Source of the DNA: Flavisphingopyxis sp963800335
GTDB lineage: Bacteria > Pseudomonadota > Alphaproteobacteria > Sphingomonadales > Sphingomonadaceae
NCBI GenBank assembly: GCA_963800335.1
Contig: CAWDAN010000006.1
Coordinates: 1-64,000, forward strand
Length of the DNA stretch: 64,000 nucleotides
Direction of reading: 5' to 3'
This document shows, piece by piece, positions 58,144 to 64,000 of this stretch. Position 1 is the first letter of the stretch. Each line of letters starts with the position of its first letter. Both the position numbers and the translations under genes were made by a program. The notes under the pieces are model-generated. The model was not told where the DNA came from. It saw nothing but the letters and a program-made list of their open reading frames with translations, and did not search any database.

Positions 58144-59772
58144 TCAGGCGTAAAATACGTTGGAAGCCGGGTTTGACAGCTCGATCTCTGGGCGCGCCGG
58201 GATACCGTGATTGGCCGAAAAACCGCGCTGGTCATGGCGCGCACTGGCCGATTGCTGGGCATTGCTGCCGCGACCGTCGTGACCGGTACTGTGCCCGGCG
58301 CTCTGGCCGCTACGCTGTTCGGATCCGCCGCCATCATGGCGGGCGGCCGCGTCGCGCGTCGCGACATCGATCGTCGTGATCCGCTGCCCGGCCTGGCGCA
58401 GTTCGTTTTCGATGCGGCCATGCGCCTGGGCGATCGCACCGCGCACGGCTTCGTTTTCGGTCGTGATCTGCAGGCGTTCCATCTTGTGATCGAGCGCGAT
58501 CTCGAGCTTGCCGAACCCTTCGGGGGTAATCTGCAGCATGATCGCGCCGTTCTTGATCGACATCGCCGACATCGCGGCGCTGATCGCGCCACCGATGCGC
58601 TGTCCGAAATTGTGATCGAACGGCACTGTTGCGGCGGTCGGCAGGTTTTGAGGCGTCGGGGTGCCGGCCTGCGCGGGCGCGCTCTGCTGCGCGATGACCT
58701 GGGCGAAATTCTGGACCGGCTGGACCGACGTATCGGCGGCGAGCACCGGTACGGGGGCCGCTGCGACCGGGGCGTTTGAATGCGCCGGGGCGGGCTTGTC
58801 GCCGTTCGACCGGTGCAGCGCAGCGGTGAGGCTCGGCGCAGGCGTACGGTTGGTCGCGGGCGCCTCCGAATCGGCGACCTTGGGGCCTTGGGCCTTGGAA
58901 CCCAGTGCCGCACGCGTCGGCGTTGCACCGACAGCACCTGCGATGCCGCTGCCCGGGGCCGCATGCGCGACGGCGGTTGCCGATGCGGCGGTCGGGAGGG
59001 GTTGAGTGACCCCGGTCCGCGCCGCCTGGTCGTTTTGCAATTGGGCCGACATTGCCTGGTCGCTCCGGGCCGCCGCCGACGATTGGATCGCCGACGGCGT
59101 GGGAGCGGACGTTGCAGGGGTGGCGGTGCTGGCTACAGCCGCGGGCCCAGCGGGAGTAGCGGGAGTAGCGGGAATAACAGGGGGCGCGGTGCTGGCTACG
59201 ACCGCAGGGCCAGCGGTCTTCGCGGGAGTTGAATTTGCCGACGCTGCGGCAGCGGTAGCGGCTTTTGCCACGTCCGACGCAGGTGCGGGCAGGTCAATCG
59301 TTCCGCGCGCGACGACGCCGGGCGCGCTGCGAGCTGCGCCATGCGATCCGCTTTGCAGGCTATCGCCGGCAGCGCCGGTGGTCTGCGTAAGCGCAGCGCC
59401 AGTGGCGGGGACTGCGGCAAGGACCTGCGGGGTGGCGATCCCGGGAAGCACGATCATCGGCGCCATCACGGTGGGGAGGGCGTCGCTATCGCGCGTGTCG
59501 TCGGATTTGGCCGCATCGGCCTTGTCCGCTGCATCGGTTCTGACCGCGAGCGGATCGGTGTTTTCGTCGGCCGACGAAGCGACCGCGAATTTCGCGTGGC
59601 CCGGCAATGCCGAAGGAGCCGTGCGCGCCAGATGCGGCGCCGTCTTGGCCTCGAGCTGGCGGCGGAAGGGAAGGGTGTTACCGGTCATCGTTTCCGACCT
59701 TGCAGAAAGCGTGCCAGTTGGGTTGGCATTGGCCGTGCCGCCTTTGCCGAAGCTGGTGGAAAGGTTCATCAT
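58144..59772 (-). CDS. fliK: Flagellar hook-length control protein FliK
   Basis: 542 residues from the ATG in the ATGA overlap with the fliJ stop. Most of it is low-complexity Ala/Pro/Thr/Ser sequence, which acts as a ruler or flexible linker in FliK. The conserved C-terminal hook-length domain lies at about 430-515: LQITPEGFGKLEIALDHKMERLQI in family order (ITPEGFGKLEIALDH) and HGRIENELRQAGQRI. FliK signals FlhB to switch export at hook completion. Short nine-base tandem repeats occur inside the linker (59151-59177). Confidence 0.88.
   Translation of the reverse strand: MMNLSTSFGKGGTANANPTGTLSARSETMTGNTLPFRRQLEAKTAPHLARTAPSALPGHAKFAVASSADENTDPLAVRTDAADKADAAKSDDTRDSDALPTVMAPMIVLPGIATPQVLAAVPATGAALTQTTGAAGDSLQSGSHGAARSAPGVVARGTIDLPAPASDVAKAATAAAASANSTPAKTAGPAVVASTAPPVIPATPATPAGPAAVASTATPATSAPTPSAIQSSAAARSDQAMSAQLQNDQAARTGVTQPLPTAASATAVAHAAPGSGIAGAVGATPTRAALGSKAQGPKVADSEAPATNRTPAPSLTAALHRSNGDKPAPAHSNAPVAAAPVPVLAADTSVQPVQNFAQVIAQQSAPAQAGTPTPQNLPTAATVPFDHNFGQRIGGAISAAMSAMSIKNGAIMLQITPEGFGKLEIALDHKMERLQITTENEAVRGAIAQAHGRIENELRQAGQRITTIDVATRDAAARHDGGGSEQRSGQSAGHSTGHDGRGSNAQQSASARHDQRGFSANHGIPARPEIELSNPASNVFYA
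59151..59177. repeat. Nine-base tandem repeats inside fliK
   Basis: CGGGAGTAG, CGGGAGTAG, CGGGAATAA in tandem encode a PAT-type tripeptide repeat on the minus strand. Two near-identical longer modules (each containing VVAST or AVAST) flank it, so the linker shows recent duplication and could vary in length. Confidence 0.75.
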
Positions 59773-60200
59773 GGGCGCGATTCCATCGATCTGCGCGGCA
59801 CAGCGCGCGGTTGGTTGGCGATCTTGCGATCGATCTCGATTTCGACATTGGCGGCGGCGCGACCGGCAAGCCGGTCGGCAATCTCGCGTTTCTGGAAGGC
59901 GGCAATACGTTGCCGCTCCATTTCGGCAGTTCTTTGCCGCGCCTCGTCGATCGTCTGCGCCATCCCGTCGTCGGCATGGCGCAGGCGATCGACCAGCTCG
60001 AGCTGGGCGTGGAGCGCGCGACCGTCGCGGCAGGCATTGCCCGCTTCGTGCATATGGGCGGCGATCGATTTCAGTTGCCGACGGCGCTGGTGCAGGGTGT
60101 CTTCGGCGCCGCGCGCGAGCGCGCTGTCGCCCGTCGCTATGCGCAGCTGGGTATCGCGCATGCCGAGGATACGGCGACGGCTGGCGAGCAGCTTCTTCAT
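59769..60200 (-). CDS. fliJ: Flagellar export protein FliJ-like
   Basis: 143 residues, highly charged and helical, predicted to be a two-stranded coiled coil. FliJ sequences are weakly conserved; the call rests on size, coiled-coil character and position directly after fliI (ATPase) and before fliK. FliJ is the central stalk of the FliI hexamer and an export chaperone escort. The stop overlaps the fliK start; the start overlaps fliI by four bases. Confidence 0.75.
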   Translation of the reverse strand: MKKLLASRRRILGMRDTQLRIATGDSALARGAEDTLHQRRRQLKSIAAHMHEAGNACRDGRALHAQLELVDRLRHADDGMAQTIDEARQRTAEMERQRIAAFQKREIADRLAGRAAANVEIEIDRKIANQPRAVPRRSMESRP

Positions 60201-61528
60201 GTGGTGAAGCCCATTTCGAGCGTCGCGACGCTGTCATCGAGCGATACCGATGCGTCGGCATCCTGGCGGATGTAATCGAGCAGTTCCTCCCGCCGTTCGA
60301 CGGCTTCGTCGATCGTCGGGTCGCTGCCCTCGCGATAGGCGCCCATCAGCAACAGGTCGCGGTTTTCCTCATAGGCCGACCAGAGCCGACGGAAATTGGC
60401 CTGGGCGGCGCGATGTTCGGCGGGAATGATGTCGGTCGCCACGCGGCTGAGCGACTTGCCGACGTCGATCGCGGGAAAGACGCCCTGTTCGGACAACAGC
60501 CGCGACAGGATGATATGGCCGTCGACGATCGCGCGCGCGGTATCGACGACGGGGTCCTCCATGTCGCCGCCGTCGGCGAGCACGGTATAGATCGCGGTAA
60601 TCGATCCGCCGCTGGCACGGTCGTTGCCGGCGCGTTCGATCAGGCGCGGAATCAGCGCGAGCGATGACGGCGGATAGCCCTTCATCGTCGGCGGTTCACC
60701 GAGCGACAGGCCGATCTCGCGTTGCGCGTGGGCGATCCGGGTCAGGCTGTCGATGATCAGCAGGACGCGCTTGCCCAGGCTGCGGAAATATTCGGCGATG
60801 GCGGTCGCGCGCGCGGCGGCGCGCAGGCGCAGGACTGGCGAATAGTCGGCCGGGACCGCGACGGTCACGGTGCGGCCCTTCATCGGACCGGAAAGTTTGG
60901 TCTCGACGAAATCGCTGACTTCGCGGCCGCGTTCGCCGATCAGGCCGATGACCGCAACATCGACATCGGCATTGGCGATGATCTGTCCGATCAGGACCGA
61001 CTTGCCGACGCCCGAACCCGCCGCGATCGCAATACGCTGGCCGTATCCGGCGGTCAGCAGGCCGTTGATCGCGCGCACGCCCAGGTCGATCGGCTTGGTC
61101 ACGCGGCCACGGTTGAGGACGTTCGAACGCTTGCCCGCCAGCGGCCAGTAAGCGTCGGAGATGATCGGGCCGCCGCCGTCGAGTGGTTCGCCCATCGGGC
61201 CGATGACGCGGCCCAACAGGCCGTCGCCGACCTGTGCCTGGCTCGACTGCATATCGGGTTCGACGCGCGCGCCGTTGCGCACCGCGCCATCGCTGTCGAG
61301 CGGGATCATCAGGGCGCGCGAACCGCGGAAGCCCGCGATCTCGGCTTTCATCGATCGTCCGTCGGCGGTGCGGATCGTGCCGCCAAAACCGATCGGATAG
61401 TCGAAACCGGTGACTTCCATCATGCCGGCATCGTGCGCGACCAGCTTGCCGATCCGGCGCGGGCCGCATCCGATCGCGCCAATCCTCTCGGCGAGGCCGG
61501 CAACCGCGCGTTCCTGGGCGGCGATCAT
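60197..61528 (-). CDS. fliI: Flagellum-specific ATPase FliI
   Basis: 443 residues of the F1 beta-like family. Walker A AAGSGVGKS at 170-178, VIGLIGERGREVSDFV, Walker B VLLIIDSLTRIAHAQREI (short: LLIIDSLTR) and the catalytic region PSSLALIPRLIERAG. It energises unfolding and export of flagellar proteins. The N-terminal domain is shorter than in E. coli but has the conserved GRVIGPMGEPLDG. Overlaps fliH and fliJ by four bases each. Confidence 0.96.
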   Translation of the reverse strand: MIAAQERAVAGLAERIGAIGCGPRRIGKLVAHDAGMMEVTGFDYPIGFGGTIRTADGRSMKAEIAGFRGSRALMIPLDSDGAVRNGARVEPDMQSSQAQVGDGLLGRVIGPMGEPLDGGGPIISDAYWPLAGKRSNVLNRGRVTKPIDLGVRAINGLLTAGYGQRIAIAAGSGVGKSVLIGQIIANADVDVAVIGLIGERGREVSDFVETKLSGPMKGRTVTVAVPADYSPVLRLRAAARATAIAEYFRSLGKRVLLIIDSLTRIAHAQREIGLSLGEPPTMKGYPPSSLALIPRLIERAGNDRASGGSITAIYTVLADGGDMEDPVVDTARAIVDGHIILSRLLSEQGVFPAIDVGKSLSRVATDIIPAEHRAAQANFRRLWSAYEENRDLLLMGAYREGSDPTIDEAVERREELLDYIRQDADASVSLDDSVATLEMGFTT

Positions 61529-62154
61529 CGCGCCGCCTCGATCGCTTCGATCATCGATTCAAGTTCGTTGAGGACGGGGTCGGTGCCCTGCTCGATCCAA
61601 CCGTCGGAATGTGCCAGCGACAGCGTGCCGCGCGTCAGCGTCAGGTCGTCTTCGAGCGTGAGGCCATAGGTGGCCTCGCCGAGCAGCATCCTGTCCTGCG
61701 GATGGATGTGGAGGATGGCGTTCGAACAGTCCTTGTCGGCGAGCGCCGCGAGCGATGCGCAATGCTGTTTCAGCGTCTCGGCATCGGGCGCTGCAAATCC
61801 TGCGGTATTCTGCAGCAGCGTGCGGATCGTGCGGAGCAGCGTCTCGCACAGCGCGTCGCTGGGCTGGGGCTTGAGCGTTTCGACCGATTGGGCAAGACGG
61901 TCCGACGCCGCGATCAGCTCGGCATTGAGCTCGGCCATCGCGACCTGACCGTCCTCGTATCCCTTGCGATAGGTGTCGTCGAGCTGCTGGCGAAACAGCG
62001 TCGCCGCATCCTCGTCGCGATCGCCCGAACGCTCGCCCCGGTCGTCGCGACCGCCTGACGTGCTGAACGGGCTGAACGCGGCTTGCCAGACGGGGCGGAA
62101 ACTTGCGGCGGCATCGCCCATCGCATGGGCAGCGAAGGGCTCAGACATAATCAT
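61525..62154 (-). CDS. fliH: Flagellar export regulator FliH-like
   Basis: About 209 residues. A helical middle with TYRKGYEDGQVAMAELNAEL, quoted as YRKGYEDGQVAMAELN, is a glycine-spaced FliH pattern (Y/G xxxG); the C-terminal HrpE/FliH-like domain has ILHIHPQDRMLL and ends with an acidic helix. FliH holds FliI in check at the membrane. The start lies within the fliG 3' end at 62154 (MIMSEPF) or at 62148 (MSEPF); I cannot decide between them. Confidence 0.82.
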   Translation of the reverse strand: MIMSEPFAAHAMGDAAASFRPVWQAAFSPFSTSGGRDDRGERSGDRDEDAATLFRQQLDDTYRKGYEDGQVAMAELNAELIAASDRLAQSVETLKPQPSDALCETLLRTIRTLLQNTAGFAAPDAETLKQHCASLAALADKDCSNAILHIHPQDRMLLGEATYGLTLEDDLTLTRGTLSLAHSDGWIEQGTDPVLNELESMIEAIEAAR

Positions 62155-63211
62155 CGCTCTGACCCCCGATCGTGATGTCGCCGGCATCGGCCAGCTTGCG
62201 CGCCTGGGCGACGACCGCCTTCTGCGCGTCGATGACTTCGCTCATCGGCATTGGCCCGCGTTCGCCCATCTCGTCCTCGATCGTCTGCGCCGCACGGCTC
62301 GACATGGCGCCCAGGATTTTCGCCCTGAGCTTCGGATCTGCGCCCTTGAGCGCGGGAATGAGCAGTTCGTTGTCGACGCTGCGCATGACGGTGCCGAGAT
62401 CCTTGGCATCGATCGTGATAAGGTCGGCAAAGGTGAACATCTGGTCCTGGATCGCGCCGGCCAGCGTCTTGTCGCGCTTGGCCAGCGCCTTGATCATGCG
62501 GTTGCTGTTGCGCTTGCCGACGAGGTTCATGATCGCCGCGACATCCGATGCGGTTCCGCCGCCGGTATCGACCGGAGCCGATCCCTTGGGGGCATGGTGC
62601 GCCGACAGCAATTGTTCGATCGTCTCGATCGCGTCGGGGCTGACCTGGCCGAGCGTGGCAAAGCGATAGATGATGTCTTCCTGGTTCTCCGCGGGCATCA
62701 GCTTGAGCACTGCGGCCGCGTTGTCGGGTGACAGGAAGGACAATACCAACGCCACGATCTGCGGATGTTCCTCCTCGATCATCGCGACAATTTCCTTCGG
62801 TGCCATCCACTTGAGGGCATCGAGGCTGGGCGCGGCCTTCTTGGGTGCGGTGCGACTGATCATCGCCTCGGCGCGCTGTTCGCCCAGTGCTGTGGTCAGC
62901 ATCGCCTGGATCTGGACATCAGCGCGGTAGCCGACCGTGGTCCGGTGGCGGGCGCGATCGACGAACCGGTCGAGCACGCGGTTGATCTCGTCGGCGCCGA
63001 CATTGGCGACCGAATACATGACGCTGCTCAGCTGCTGGACCTCGTCGGGCTCGAGGCGCGACAGGATGCCGGCGGCTTCCTCTTCGGAAAACAGCAGGAG
63101 CAGGATCGCCGCGGCCTGCTCGTCGTCGATGACCGGCGGGGCAGGGGTCTCGCTGACCGGTGTTGCGGCCGTTTCGACGTCGGTGTCTTCTTGTTCCAGG
63201 ACATCAGCCAT
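62141..63211 (-). CDS. fliG: Flagellar motor switch protein FliG
   Basis: 356 residues from an ATG with AAGGAGG seven bases before it. Three FliG domains: N-terminal (about 20-110, AAAILLLLFSEEEAAGILS), middle (about 120-220, with EEHPQIVALVLSFLSPDNAA, short form EEHPQIVALVLSFL) and C-terminal (about 240-340, MFTFADLITIDAKDLGTVMRSVD region, short FTFADLITID). The charged C-terminal helix that meets the MotA loop contains EDEMGERGPM. FliG makes torque and binds FliF. Overlaps the fliF stop by eight bases. Confidence 0.96.
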   Translation of the reverse strand: MADVLEQEDTDVETAATPVSETPAPPVIDDEQAAAILLLLFSEEEAAGILSRLEPDEVQQLSSVMYSVANVGADEINRVLDRFVDRARHRTTVGYRADVQIQAMLTTALGEQRAEAMISRTAPKKAAPSLDALKWMAPKEIVAMIEEEHPQIVALVLSFLSPDNAAAVLKLMPAENQEDIIYRFATLGQVSPDAIETIEQLLSAHHAPKGSAPVDTGGGTASDVAAIMNLVGKRNSNRMIKALAKRDKTLAGAIQDQMFTFADLITIDAKDLGTVMRSVDNELLIPALKGADPKLRAKILGAMSSRAAQTIEDEMGERGPMPMSEVIDAQKAVVAQARKLADAGDITIGGQSDDYV

Positions 63212-64000
63212 TGACGGCCTCCTTAGGCTTCTTCGCCGATTGCAGCAGGTCACGGACGACCAGCGTCGCGTGCTCGGGATTCTGTTTTACGAAATTCTGG
63301 ATCAGCAGCGCCCGTTCCTGATAGCTGTGCGCGGCAGTGATCATGTCGAGCGTGACCGGCAGGCTGTTCTCTTCGGGCGCGCGCGGACTCCCGTAGGACG
63401 GCGTGCCTGAGCTCCCGGCAATCGCCTTCATTTCCTTGCGCCGCTTGAGCAGCGGCCGGCCGATGAAGAAGATGATCGCCAGCGCGACGAGCGTCGCCGA
63501 CAGGTTGCGGATCAGCATTGCGAGCCAGCTCGCCTCGTACCAGGCTTCCTTCGTTTCAACGACTGGCTGGAACGAGCGCGACGATACCGCGACCTGGTCT
63601 CCGCGCGCCTGATTGAAGCCAATGGCACCTTTGACGAGCTTCTCGATCGATGCGATCTCGGCGGCGCTACGCGGTTTTCCGCCGGGCGCGTTGGCCACGG
63701 CCACGGCGACCGAAAGGCGGCTGACGTCGCCGGTTGCTTCGCGGACAACCGATACCGAACGGCCGAGTTCGAAACTGCGGTTGACCTGTTCCTGGCGGGT
63801 TTTCAATTCGGCGGAGGGGTCCGACTGGCTGCCCATCTGGTCCTGGGCCGTCGCATTGGCGGGCGGCTGGTCGGACACCGCGCCGGGAATCCCGCCAACA
63901 GAGCCACCTGAGCCGTCGCCTTCGGATGTCCAGCTGCGCTGCTCGCTGCGGATCCGGGCTTCGTCCTTGGGATAGGTTTCGCTGGTCGCCTGGCGCTGGG
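63204..64000 (-). CDS. fliF: Flagellar MS-ring protein FliF (C-terminal part, gene runs off the window)
   Basis: The frame is open to the end of the window and gives about 265 C-terminal residues, including ATSETYPKDEARIRSEQRSW and GGIPGAVSDQPP, both FliF-like. After a Pro/Gln-rich loop come the periplasmic ring-building part (SVVREATGDVSRLSVAVAVAN), the second membrane helix (about 147-167 of the part seen, LIRNLSATLVALAIIFFIG) and the cytoplasmic tail QERALLIQNFVKQNPEHATLVVRDLL, quoted as NFVKQNPEHATLVVRD, that binds FliG. First gene visible of the minus-strand flagellar block. Confidence 0.93.
   Translation of the reverse strand, partial: QRQATSETYPKDEARIRSEQRSWTSEGDGSGGSVGGIPGAVSDQPPANATAQDQMGSQSDPSAELKTRQEQVNRSFELGRSVSVVREATGDVSRLSVAVAVANAPGGKPRSAAEIASIEKLVKGAIGFNQARGDQVAVSSRSFQPVVETKEAWYEASWLAMLIRNLSATLVALAIIFFIGRPLLKRRKEMKAIAGSSGTPSYGSPRAPEENSLPVTLDMITAAHSYQERALLIQNFVKQNPEHATLVVRDLLQSAKKPKEAVNG

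Noticed and set aside
1..64000. CRISPR arrays, tRNA or rRNA genes, insertion sequences, prophage genes, defence islands
   Set aside because: I looked for regular spaced repeats, cloverleaf-like segments, transposase or integrase motifs and phage structural genes and saw none; the window is core chromosome.

Overview
The window reads as a chromosomal segment of a GC-rich alphaproteobacterium, most likely a member of the Sphingomonadales. The evidence is the complete dcw cluster headed by mraZ, the order nagZ-scpA-scpB-tatA-tatB-tatC, a CpaE-type Tad pilus locus, TTAACC and GANTC motifs of the CtrA/CcrM kind in key intergenic regions, and a CTGAGCTCGTCGAAGG-type intergenic repeat. This placement rests on gene content and order, not on a database comparison. 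I see no tRNA, rRNA, CRISPR array, insertion sequence or prophage.

Layout. 1-7.5 kb: the 3' end of a fumarylacetoacetate hydrolase-family gene, then on the minus strand a Tad/Cpa pilus operon (cpaA-cpaB-cpaC-cpaD-cpaE-tadB-tadC) that lacks the motor ATPase gene cpaF/tadA at its usual place. 7.5-12 kb: a lipase-like hydrolase and a DauA-like FAD dehydrogenase (plus strand), and rnhA, thrB, ispH (minus strand). 12-19.3 kb: a lipoprotein, argS, a membrane SPOR protein, nagZ, scpA, scpB and tatABC. 19.3-21.6 kb: an entericidin-like lipoprotein, a G-rich noncoding stretch, and a two-gene unit with a GldG-like membrane protein. 21.6-40.5 kb: the dcw cluster mraZ-rsmH-ftsL-ftsI-murE-murF-mraY-murD-ftsW-murG-murC-murB-ddl-ftsQ-ftsA-ftsZ, almost all with overlapping or adjacent stop and start codons, behind a four-repeat MraZ operator. 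40.6-45.3 kb: a TPR/SPOR protein, dgt, an SdhAF4-like small gene and rsmB. 45.3-48.2 kb: a cobalamin riboswitch controlling btuB and an unrecognised six-helix membrane protein. 48.2-51 kb: an HD-GYP protein and a receiver-less sigma-54 activator. 51-64 kb: a minus-strand flagellar block fliF(partial)-G-H-I-J-K-L-M-N-O-P-Q-R-flhB-fliD-fliS.

How the parts fit. The window concentrates surface machinery (Tad pilus, flagellum), peptidoglycan synthesis and division, and protein export. CtrA-like half-sites lie before cpaB, before ftsZ and between the HD-GYP and sigma-54 activator genes; two GANTC sites lie before ftsZ. This suggests the pili, flagella and division genes are tied to a cell-cycle programme, as in other alphaproteobacteria; that link is inference.

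Quality caution. Six reading frames are broken by what each looks like one extra base (cpaC, the hydrolase twice, rsmH, murF, murB). Several of these genes are essential and the neighbouring sequence is intact, so insertion errors in the assembly are the simplest explanation. I annotate these as full-length genes with a frameshift.

Best candidates for something undescribed: the riboswitch-controlled six-helix protein with a single cysteine (possible vitamin B12 permease), and the GldG-like gene pair directly upstream of the division cluster.
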